A stretch of DNA of 64,000 nt from Streptomyces avermitilis MA-4680 = NBRC 14893 (lineage in GTDB: Bacteria > Actinomycetota > Actinomycetes > Streptomycetales > Streptomycetaceae): contig NC_003155.5 in assembly GCF_000009765.2 (NCBI RefSeq), positions 1,922,001-1,986,000 on the forward strand, read 5' to 3'. Below, piece after piece: positions 16,012 through 23,075 of the stretch. The notes beneath the pieces are model-generated. The model worked only from the letters and a program-made list of their open reading frames with translations. It was not told the DNA's origin and ran no database searches. The translations under genes and the position numbers were made by a program. Within the stretch, counting starts at the first letter, position 1. The number at the start of each line of letters is the position of its first letter.

Positions 16012-18525
16012 GTGACCCTTATCGATCAGCTGCCGCAGACCGCAGACCCCGACGCCCTCTACGAAGCCTTCGAGTCGTGGGCCGGGGAACGCGGTCTCAC
16101 CCTCTATCCCCACCAGGAGGAGGCGCTGATCGAGGTGGTCTCGGGTGCGAATGTGATCGTGTCGACGCCCACCGGGTCCGGCAAGAGCATGATCGCCGCG
16201 GGCGCGCACTTCGCCGCCCTCGCCCGGGACGAGGTCACCTTCTACACCGCGCCGATCAAGGCGCTCGTGTCGGAGAAGTTCTTCGAGCTGTGCAAGCTCT
16301 TCGGCACCGAGAACGTCGGCATGCTCACCGGCGACGCGTCCGTGAACGCCGACGCGCCCGTCATCTGCTGCACCGCCGAAGTCCTCGCGTCCATCGCCCT
16401 GCGCGACGGCAGGCAGGCGGACGTCGGCCAGGTCGTCATGGACGAGTTCCACTTCTACGCCGAGGCCGACCGCGGCTGGGCCTGGCAGATCCCGATCCTG
16501 GAGCTGCCGCAGGCCCAGTTCATCCTGATGTCGGCGACGCACGGCGACGTCTCGATGTTCGAGAAGGACCTCACCCGCCGCACCGGCCGCCCCACGGCGG
16601 TGGTCCGCTCGGCGACCCGGCCCGTGCCGCTCTCCTACGAGTACGTGGTGACTCCGCTGACGGAGACGATCACCGAGCTGCTCGCGACCAAGCAGGCCCC
16701 CGTCTACATCGTGCACTTCACCCAGGCGCAGGCCGTGGAGCGGGCGCAGGCGCTGATGAGCATCAACATGTGCACGCGGGAGGAGAAGGACAAGATCGCC
16801 GAGCTGATCGGCAACTTCCGCTTCACCACCAAGTTCGGCCGCAATCTCTCCCGCTACGTGCGACACGGCATCGGTGTGCACCACGCCGGCATGCTGCCCA
16901 AGTACCGCCGTCTCGTGGAGAAGCTGGCCCAGGCCGGTCTGCTGAAGGTCATCTGCGGCACGGACACCCTGGGCGTCGGCGTGAACGTCCCCATCCGCAC
17001 CGTGCTGTTCACCGCGCTGACGAAGTACGACGGCACCCGGGTGCGCACGCTGCGAGCGCGTGAGTTCCACCAGATCGCGGGGCGCGCCGGGCGTGCCGGC
17101 TTCGACACGGCGGGCTTCGTGGTGGCCCAGGCGCCGGAGCACGTCGTCGAGAACGAGAAGGCGCTTGCCAAGGCCGGTGACGACCCGAAGAAGCGCCGCA
17201 AGGTGGTCCGCAAGAAGGCGCCCGAGGGTTTCGTCGGCTGGACGGAGAACACCTTCGAGAAGCTCATCTCCTCCGATCCGGAGCCGCTCACCTCCCGTTT
17301 CCGGGTCACCCACACGATGCTGCTGGCGGTGATCGCCCGGCCGGGCAACGCCTTCGACGCGATGCGCCATCTGCTCGAGGACAACCACGAGCCGCGCAAG
17401 CAGCAGCTGAGGCACATCCGACGGGCCATCGCCATCTACCGCTCGCTTCTCGACGGTGGCATCGTGGAGAAGCTGGACGAGCCGGACGCTTCCGGCCGCA
17501 TCGTGCGCCTCACCGTCGACCTGCAGCAGGACTTCGCTCTCAACCAGCCGCTGTCGACCTTCGCGCTGGCCGCGTTCGAACTCCTCGACCCGGAGTCCCC
17601 GTCCTACGCCCTCGACATGGTCTCCGTGGTCGAGTCGACGCTCGACGACCCGCGGCAGATCCTCGCCGCCCAGCAGAACAAGGCGCGCGGCGAGGCGGTG
17701 GCCGCGATGAAGGCGGACGGCGTCGAGTACGAGGAGCGCATGGAGCGGCTCCAGGACGTCTCCTACCCCAAGCCGCTGGAGGAGCTGCTCTTCCACGCGT
17801 ACGACACGTACCGCAAGAGCCACCCGTGGGTCGGTGACCATCCCCTGTCGCCGAAGTCCGTCATCCGCGACATGTACGAACGCGCGATGTCCTTCACCGA
17901 GTTCGTCTCCTTCTACGAACTCGCCCGCACCGAGGGCATCGTGCTGCGCTACCTCGCCAGCGCCTTCAAGGCCCTCGACCACACCGTCCCCGACGACCTC
18001 AAGTCCGAGGACCTCGAGGACCTGATCGCCTGGCTCGGCGAGATGGTGCGCCAGGTCGACTCCAGCCTGCTGGACGAGTGGGAGCAGCTCGCCAACCCGG
18101 AGGAGATGACGGCCGAGGAGGCCCAGGAGAAGGCCGACCAGGTCAAGCCGGTCACCGCGAACGCACGCGCCTTCCGCGTCCTCGTCCGCAACGCCATGTT
18201 CCGCCGCGTCGAACTCGCCGCCCTCGACCACGTCGAAGAGCTGGGCGAGATGGACTCCGACTCCGGCTGGGACGCGGACGCGTGGGGCGAGGCCATGGAC
18301 AAGTACTGGGACGAGTACGAGGAGCTGGGCACCGGGCCGGACGCCCGCGGCCCCCGGCTGCTGATGATCGAGGAGGAGCCGCAGAACGGGCTGTGGCGCG
18401 TCCGCCAGACCTTCGCCGACCCCAACGGCGACCACGACTGGGGTATCAGCGCGGAGGTCGACCTCGCGGCGTCCGACGCGGAGGGCCGTGCCGTCGTCAA
18501 GGTCACCGCCGTCGGCCAGTTGTGA
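16012..18525 (+). CDS. Ski2-like DEAD/DEAH-box RNA helicase with DUF3516
   Basis: 837 residues from a GTG at 16012, just after GATGGGGGC. Superfamily 2 motifs appear in order: Walker A STPTGSGKS (51-59), motif II VMDEFHFYAEADRGW (D144-E-F-H), motif III LMSATHGD, and motif VI QIAGRAGRAGFDTAG. The DEFH box and the G-R-A-G-R-A-G motif place it with Ski2/Mtr4-type enzymes. The C-terminal 400 residues fit the actinobacterial DUF3516 extension, rich in helices and acidic residues. It is likely an ATP-dependent RNA (or DNA) helicase. tesB follows 19 bases later on the same strand, so the two may be co-transcribed without a functional link. Confidence 0.92.
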   Translation: MTLIDQLPQTADPDALYEAFESWAGERGLTLYPHQEEALIEVVSGANVIVSTPTGSGKSMIAAGAHFAALARDEVTFYTAPIKALVSEKFFELCKLFGTENVGMLTGDASVNADAPVICCTAEVLASIALRDGRQADVGQVVMDEFHFYAEADRGWAWQIPILELPQAQFILMSATHGDVSMFEKDLTRRTGRPTAVVRSATRPVPLSYEYVVTPLTETITELLATKQAPVYIVHFTQAQAVERAQALMSINMCTREEKDKIAELIGNFRFTTKFGRNLSRYVRHGIGVHHAGMLPKYRRLVEKLAQAGLLKVICGTDTLGVGVNVPIRTVLFTALTKYDGTRVRTLRAREFHQIAGRAGRAGFDTAGFVVAQAPEHVVENEKALAKAGDDPKKRRKVVRKKAPEGFVGWTENTFEKLISSDPEPLTSRFRVTHTMLLAVIARPGNAFDAMRHLLEDNHEPRKQQLRHIRRAIAIYRSLLDGGIVEKLDEPDASGRIVRLTVDLQQDFALNQPLSTFALAAFELLDPESPSYALDMVSVVESTLDDPRQILAAQQNKARGEAVAAMKADGVEYEERMERLQDVSYPKPLEELLFHAYDTYRKSHPWVGDHPLSPKSVIRDMYERAMSFTEFVSFYELARTEGIVLRYLASAFKALDHTVPDDLKSEDLEDLIAWLGEMVRQVDSSLLDEWEQLANPEEMTAEEAQEKADQVKPVTANARAFRVLVRNAMFRRVELAALDHVEELGEMDSDSGWDADAWGEAMDKYWDEYEELGTGPDARGPRLLMIEEEPQNGLWRVRQTFADPNGDHDWGISAEVDLAASDAEGRAVVKVTAVGQL

Positions 18526-18544
18526 GCACAGGAGAATCCCACCC

Positions 18545-19411
18545 ATGACGAACCCAGCCGAGAGGCTCGTCGACCTGCTCGACCTGGAGCAGATCGAGGT
18601 CAACATCTTCCGTGGTCGCAGTCCGCAGGAGTCCCTCCAGCGGGTCTTCGGCGGCCAGGTGGCGGGCCAGGCCCTGGTGGCCGCCGGCCGCACCACGGAG
18701 GGCGACCGGCCGGTGCACTCGCTGCACGCGTACTTCCTGCGCCCGGGCATACCCGGCGTGCCCATCGTGTACCAGGTCGAACGGGTCCGCGACGGACGGT
18801 CCTTCACGACCCGCCGGGTCACCGCGGTGCAGCAGGGCCGCACGATCTTCAATCTGACCGCCTCCTTCCACAAGTCTGAAGAGGGGAGCTTCGAGCACCA
18901 GTTGCCGCCGGCCCGCGAGGTCCCGGAACCGGAGTCGCTGCCGACGGTGACGCAGGAGATCCAGGAGTATCTCGGCGCACTCCCCGAGACGTTGGAGCGC
19001 ATGGCCCGACGTCAGCCCTTCGACATCCGCTATGTGGACCGGCTGCGCTGGACCGCCGAGGAGGTCAAGGACGCCGAGCCGCGCAGCGCGGTGTGGATGC
19101 GGGCCGTCGGCCCGCTGGGCGACGATCCGCTGGTGCACACCTGCGCGCTCACCTACGCGAGCGACATGACTCTTCTCGACGCCGTCCGCATCCCCGTCGA
19201 ACCGCTGTGGGGTCCCCGCGGCTTCGACATGGCGTCGCTGGACCACGCCATGTGGTTCCACCGTCCGTTCCGCGCGGACGAGTGGTTCCTCTACGACCAG
19301 GAGTCGCCGATCGCGGTGGGCGGCCGCGGACTGGCCCGCGGACGCATCTACGACCTGGAGGGGCGCCTGCTCGTCTCGGTCGTCCAAGAGGGACTCTTCC
19401 GGCCGCTGTAG
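18545..19411 (+). CDS. tesB: Acyl-CoA thioesterase II
   Basis: A 288-residue double-hotdog thioesterase of standard length, hydrolysing medium- and long-chain acyl-CoA to free acid and CoA in the cytoplasm. Typical text is VFGGQVAGQALVAA, VHSLHAYFLRPG, HTCALTYASDMTLLDAV (the catalytic Asp region), SLDHAMWFHRPFRADEW and VSVVQEGLFRP (catalytic Gln). The ATG at 18545 follows an AGGAG-type site. It sits immediately after the helicase gene and is convergent with the DUF6397 gene. Confidence 0.95.
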   Translation: MTNPAERLVDLLDLEQIEVNIFRGRSPQESLQRVFGGQVAGQALVAAGRTTEGDRPVHSLHAYFLRPGIPGVPIVYQVERVRDGRSFTTRRVTAVQQGRTIFNLTASFHKSEEGSFEHQLPPAREVPEPESLPTVTQEIQEYLGALPETLERMARRQPFDIRYVDRLRWTAEEVKDAEPRSAVWMRAVGPLGDDPLVHTCALTYASDMTLLDAVRIPVEPLWGPRGFDMASLDHAMWFHRPFRADEWFLYDQESPIAVGGRGLARGRIYDLEGRLLVSVVQEGLFRPL

Positions 19412-19416
19412 GGAAA

Positions 19417-19472
19417 CAGCAGCGGACCTCCAGGGGGGCGGCCGCCGTCGCCGTGGACCAGCAGCGGACCTC
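19417..19472. repeat. 14-bp direct repeat at the tesB / DUF6397 junction
   Basis: CAGCAGCGGACCTC occurs at 19417-19430 and 19459-19472; the second copy covers the stop region of the minus-strand gene. It looks like a small duplication in the spacer. Confidence 0.7.
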
Positions 19473-20481
19473 AGGGGTTTCTGCGGCGCAGCCATCCGAA
19501 CAAGCCACCCGATCGCTGCGCCTCCTCGCTCGCGCCTGCGAGATCCACGGCGGTCGTCGTCTCGGGCGGCCGCTCGTCGGGGACGCCCTGGGAAGGGCGC
19601 GGAGCCGGCCGGTGCTCCCGGGCTTCGGCGAGCGACTGGCTCAGGTCGGCCCGCAGCCAGCCGATCTCGTCGGGGGCGTCCGCCGTCATGATCCTCGCGG
19701 TGAGCACGGCTGCCGGGGAGTCGTGGGTGTCGTGGGCGGACCGCGCGGGCCTGAGCCGGTTCAGCAGGGCACGCTCGTAAGGGTCCTGGACGATCTCCGC
19801 GACTTGGGCGGGGTCGAGCAGCGATGCCACGACGGCGGCCTTCTCCCACGGATCCTCGGTCTGCCGCAGCTGGAATCCCAGGTGTCGCCCGCGCCAGTTG
19901 CGGGGCCGCAGATCCAGGCCCGCGTCGAGTTGATCGCGCAACCCTTCCGGAGTACGGCCGCTCAGCAGTCGGGTGTTCTCCTTTCCGGCGGCGAACTGCC
20001 GTAGCTCTTCGGCCAGATACAGCCAGACCACGGCCCTGTAGCGGTTGAGGTAGAACTTCACCGGGACCACCAGTCCCAGACGCGCGAAGCGGGTGAACCT
20101 GGCGGGCGTCACTCCCATGAGCGCCGCGCCGTCCCGGGTGCCCAAGACCGTGACGCGCTCCCGCAGTGCTTCGGGGAAGCCGTCTTCGTCTCGCACCCGG
20201 TCGATCTCCGCTCGGGCGACGCGCGGTCCTCCTCCCTTGTCGTCCGGGACCGTACGGACGTACCCGAGCTGTACGGCCAGCTCGAACTCGCCTCGCCTGA
20301 GCCCCAGTTCCCGCGCGGCTCGGGTGAGTGCGACGGGAGTCGACATGGCGGTCTTCGACCTGATGGTCCGTGACGGCGCGGTCTGTGACGGCACGGCCTG
20401 TGACGTGGCGGTCTGTGACGGCATGGTCTGTGACGTGGCGGTCTGTGACGTGGTGGATTGCGTGATCGTGTCTCCGGACAT
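19471..20481 (-). CDS. DUF6397 family protein
   Basis: From the ATG at 20481, preceded by GGGGGAG, the protein has 336 residues. The first 45 are a low-complexity Ser/Thr/Gln run made of S-Q-T-A/M/V-x repeats. The conserved domain then begins MSTPVALTRAARELGLRRGE, and continues with ALMGVTPARFTRFARLGLVVPV and WLYLAEELRQFAAG, a pattern that suggests an atypical helix-turn-helix; it ends in GGLFGWLRRRNP. An alternative start at 20346 would remove the repeats. The family is confined, as far as I know, to streptomycetes and has no assigned role. It lies next to the second roadblock gene on the same strand. Confidence 0.75.
   Translation of the reverse strand: MSGDTITQSTTSQTATSQTMPSQTATSQAVPSQTAPSRTIRSKTAMSTPVALTRAARELGLRRGEFELAVQLGYVRTVPDDKGGGPRVARAEIDRVRDEDGFPEALRERVTVLGTRDGAALMGVTPARFTRFARLGLVVPVKFYLNRYRAVVWLYLAEELRQFAAGKENTRLLSGRTPEGLRDQLDAGLDLRPRNWRGRHLGFQLRQTEDPWEKAAVVASLLDPAQVAEIVQDPYERALLNRLRPARSAHDTHDSPAAVLTARIMTADAPDEIGWLRADLSQSLAEAREHRPAPRPSQGVPDERPPETTTAVDLAGASEEAQRSGGLFGWLRRRNP
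20369..20458. repeat. 15-bp tandem repeat encoding S-Q-T repeats
   Basis: TGTGACG recurs at 20384, 20399, 20414, 20429 and 20444 with an exact 15-base period, plus a diverged copy at 20369. It lies inside the N-terminal part of the DUF6397 gene, so copy-number change would keep the frame. Confidence 0.85.
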
Positions 20482-20607
20482 GGCGGTTCTCCCCCGTGGA
20501 GCCGGTTGCTCGCGCCGGTCTGCGCTCGCTTCGGAAAACCGTAGCCGGATCGCCGGATCTCCGTTCCGGCCTGTGGATAACTCCACCGGCGTCACCGTTT
20601 TCGCAGG

Positions 20608-21024
20608 TCAGAGATCTACGGTCGGCGTTTTCTTCTCCGGCTGGCGTGCGTCCACGCCGAGGTGCTCGCCGACACGGTTCACGAGCAGAGTCATCTCGTA
20701 GGCGACCTGCCCGATGTCCGCCTCGGCCGCGCTCAGCACGCTGAGACAGCTGCCTTCGCCCGCCGCGGTGACGAAGAGGACCGCGTCGTCGAACTCGATC
20801 ATGGTCTGGCGCACGCGCCCGGCACCGAAGTGCCGGCCCGAGCCCTTGGCCAGGCTGTGCAGTCCCGACGAGATGGCCGCGAGATGCTCGGCGTCCTCGC
20901 GTCGCAGGCCCGTGCTCGCCCCGGTCACCAGTCCGTCGTTGGACAGCACCAGCGCGTGTCGCACATGTTCGACGCGCTCGGTCAAGTCGTCCAGCAGCCA
21001 GCCGAGCCCCGTGTTCTGCGCCAT
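20608..21024 (-). CDS. Roadblock/LC7 domain protein (second copy)
   Basis: 138 residues from the ATG at 21024 with GGGGAG upstream. It is very close to the conservon roadblock protein at 22638-23075: both contain LSNDGL, RREDAEHLAA, FGAG and VAYEM in the same order and spacing. Roadblock proteins act as dimeric regulators or activators of small GTPases, here presumably the CvnD-type protein at 21568. It stands outside the main conservon, separated from it by a plus-strand oxidoreductase gene. It could form heterodimers with its paralogue or serve as a competing partner; this is inference. Confidence 0.9.
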   Translation of the reverse strand: MAQNTGLGWLLDDLTERVEHVRHALVLSNDGLVTGASTGLRREDAEHLAAISSGLHSLAKGSGRHFGAGRVRQTMIEFDDAVLFVTAAGEGSCLSVLSAAEADIGQVAYEMTLLVNRVGEHLGVDARQPEKKTPTVDL

Positions 21025-21119
21025 AGTCCTAGCTCCCCGTGTTGTCGCTCCCCCTGGCCGGAGGATCCGATCAGCCAGCCTTCCCCACCTCCACCGTGCG
21101 GGCAAGGAGGATGGGCGGC

Positions 21120-21548
21120 ATGGCACAGAAGATGACCGAAGAGGAATGGCGGGCGTTCGTCTCGCACGGCACCCGTACCGGGAAACTGTCCACGGTGCGC
21201 GCCGACGGCAGGCCGCATGTGGCACCGATCTGGTTTCTGCTGGACGGGGACGACCTGGTGTTCAACACGGCGCGGGACAGCGTCAAGGGCCGGAATCTCG
21301 CCCGGGACGGCCGGGCCGCCCTGTGTGTCGACGAGGACCGGCCGCCGTTCGCCTTCGTCGTGTTCCAGGGGCAGGCCGAGCTGTCGGAGGACCTCGACGA
21401 GGTGCGCCTCTGGGCCACGCGACTCGGCGCCCGCTACATGGGCGAGGAGCGGGCCGAGGAGTTCGGCAGTCGCAACGGCGTGCCGGGGGAACTCCTCGTC
21501 CGCCTGCGGATCGACAAGGTGCTGGCGTACTCGGCGGTCGCCGACTAG
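21120..21548 (+). CDS. PPOX-class F420-dependent (or FMN-type) oxidoreductase
   Basis: A 142-residue split beta-barrel flavoprotein of the pyridoxamine-5'-phosphate oxidase superfamily. TGKLSTVRADGRPHVAPIWF is the typical N-terminal strand pair, followed by NTARDSVKGRNLARDGRAAL and DRPPFAFVVFQGQAEL. This subgroup includes many actinobacterial F420H2-binding reductases, but the cofactor cannot be settled by eye. The start at 21120 is nine bases after AAGGAGG; an earlier in-frame ATG at 21111 is too near that site. It is inserted in opposite orientation between the conservon GTPase and the second roadblock gene. Confidence 0.88.
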   Translation: MAQKMTEEEWRAFVSHGTRTGKLSTVRADGRPHVAPIWFLLDGDDLVFNTARDSVKGRNLARDGRAALCVDEDRPPFAFVVFQGQAELSEDLDEVRLWATRLGARYMGEERAEEFGSRNGVPGELLVRLRIDKVLAYSAVAD

Positions 21549-21567
21549 CGCAAACGGATCCGGCTCG

Positions 21568-22173
21568 TCAGCCCACTGAGTCCAGCAGCCGGGCGGTGTG
21601 CATCCGCCCGGCGTACTCGACGAGCCGGATCAGCACCTCCTTGCCCGAGTCGCGGTCGCGGGCGTCACAGAGCACCACGGGCGTGCCCTGGTCGAGGTCG
21701 AGGGCACGCGACACGTCGTGGGCACCGTAGGTGCGGGCGCCCGCGAAGCAGTTGACGGCCACCACGAACGGGATGTGCCGGTGCTCGAAGTAGTCCACTG
21801 CCGGAAAGCAGTCCTCGAGCCGTCTGGTGTCCGCGAGGACGACCGCGCCGAGGGCGCCCTGCGACAGCTCGTCCCAGAGGAACCAGAACCGGTCCTGGCC
21901 CGGGGTGCCGAAGAGGTACAGGGAGAGGCCGGATCTGATGGTGATGCGGCCGAAGTCCATGGCGACAGTCGTGGTGACCTTCTGGTCCACTCCGTCGGTG
22001 TCGTCCACCGACTGCCCCGCCTCGCTCAGCAGTTCCTCGGTCCGCAGCGGCCTGATCTCACTGACCGCGCCCACCATGGTGGTCTTGCCCACGCCGAATC
22101 CGCCGGCGACCAGTATCTTCAACGCCAGGGCGGTCGTCTCGACATTCGTGGCGTCGGAGTTCTCGGAGACCAT
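21568..22173 (-). CDS. Conservon small GTPase-like ATP/GTP-binding protein (CvnD)
   Basis: 201 residues, the usual size of conservon D proteins, related to MglA/Ras-like GTPases. G1 is GGFGVGKTT, G3 is FGTPGQDRFWF, and the NKxD region is changed to VAVNCFAG followed by LCDARD, as is common in this family. In known conservons (cvn9 of S. coelicolor) the four proteins form a membrane-associated complex resembling a eukaryotic G-protein system and influence development and antibiotic production. It is the last gene of the cvnABCD-type operon, 31 bases after the DUF742 gene. No lipid anchor is evident. Confidence 0.92.
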   Translation of the reverse strand: MVSENSDATNVETTALALKILVAGGFGVGKTTMVGAVSEIRPLRTEELLSEAGQSVDDTDGVDQKVTTTVAMDFGRITIRSGLSLYLFGTPGQDRFWFLWDELSQGALGAVVLADTRRLEDCFPAVDYFEHRHIPFVVAVNCFAGARTYGAHDVSRALDLDQGTPVVLCDARDRDSGKEVLIRLVEYAGRMHTARLLDSVG

Positions 22174-22204
22174 CGCTCACTTCTCTCGGGAGTTTGTCCA
22201 TCGT

Positions 22205-22618
22205 CTACAGCGCCCTCAGGCCTGCGATGACTTCGCGCAGGATCCGCTCGTCGGGCAGTTGTGCGGGCGGCACCGGGCGGCTGACGGTGACACAGCCCAG
22301 CTCCAACAGGTCGCCGAGGAGGACCCTGACGACTCCCACGGGCAGGTCGGCGCCCGCGGCGAGTTCGGCGACGGACTGTGTCTCGACGCGGCACAGGTCG
22401 ATGAGGGCGCGGTGCTCCGGGCCCAGTGACGTGTCGTCGTCGACGCGGGGCGCGGCCGTGTCGAGGGTGACGAGCGCGATGAGGTCGAAGCGCACCCCGG
22501 TGGGGCCGGGTTTGGTGCGGCCGCCCGTCATGGCGTAGGGGCGCACGAGTGGTCCGGCCTCGTTGTCGTACCACTGGCTGCCCGCTTGCAGCGCGGAGCC
22601 TGGCCTGTCCTCGGTCAT
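22205..22618 (-). CDS. DUF742 protein (CvnC)
   Basis: A 137-residue DUF742 protein with a winged-helix-like core. The N-terminal RPYAMTGGRT is the family hallmark, followed by IDLCRVETQSVAELAAGADLPVGVVRVLLGDLLELGCV and a C-terminal DERILREVIAGLRAL. It is the third component of the conservon and is thought to bridge the roadblock and GTPase partners. There are 19 bases to the preceding roadblock gene and 31 to the GTPase gene, all on one strand, so it is one operon. No DNA-binding role has been shown for the family. Confidence 0.93.
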   Translation of the reverse strand: MTEDRPGSALQAGSQWYDNEAGPLVRPYAMTGGRTKPGPTGVRFDLIALVTLDTAAPRVDDDTSLGPEHRALIDLCRVETQSVAELAAGADLPVGVVRVLLGDLLELGCVTVSRPVPPAQLPDERILREVIAGLRAL

Positions 22619-22637
22619 CTGCGGCCGCCTTCGGTCG

Positions 22638-23075
22638 TCATCCGGCGGTGGGCGGCCGCGCGGCGATCCGCGCCGGTGTGTACAGGTGCTCGCCGACGCG
22701 CTTCACCAGCCGCGCCATCTCGTACGCCACCAGGCCGATGTCGGCCGTGACGGCGGTGAGGAGGGCGAGGCAGGAGCCGTCGCCCGCGGCCGCCACGAAC
22801 AGGAAGCCGTCGTCCATCTCCACCATGGTCTGACGCACTCCGCCGGCGCCGAAGTGACGGCCGGTGCCCTTGGCCAGACTGTGAAAACCGGAGGCGACGG
22901 CCGCGAGGTGCTCCGCGTCCTCGCGCCTGAGGTCCGCGGAGGCGCCGACCGCGAGGCCGTCGTTCGACAGCACCACCGCGTGCCGTACCTCTGCCACCCG
23001 CAGGACCAAGTCGTCCAGCAGCCAGTCGAGTTCGCCGGGCCGCTGGTCGGCCTTCATGCCCGGGTCCTGGATCAT
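22638..23075 (-). CDS. Roadblock/LC7 domain protein (CvnB)
   Basis: A 145-residue roadblock protein with LDWLLDDLVLRVAEVRHAVV, LSNDGLAVGAS, RREDAEHLAAVASGFHSLA and a C-terminal VAYEMARLVKRVGEHL. It follows the histidine kinase gene with a four-base overlap (ATGA at 23072-23075), showing translational coupling. In conservons this protein is expected to dimerise and bind the GTPase. A near paralogue lies at 20608-21024. The N-terminal Met-7 is an alternative start. Confidence 0.94.
   Translation of the reverse strand: MIQDPGMKADQRPGELDWLLDDLVLRVAEVRHAVVLSNDGLAVGASADLRREDAEHLAAVASGFHSLAKGTGRHFGAGGVRQTMVEMDDGFLFVAAAGDGSCLALLTAVTADIGLVAYEMARLVKRVGEHLYTPARIAARPPTAG

Noticed and set aside
13552..19002. 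Very long minus-strand open frame (over 1,800 codons) across the DUF5709, L31 and helicase genes
   Set aside because: It is antisense to well-supported genes, has no family resemblance and has the Arg/Gly/Val-rich makeup of shadow frames in high-GC DNA.
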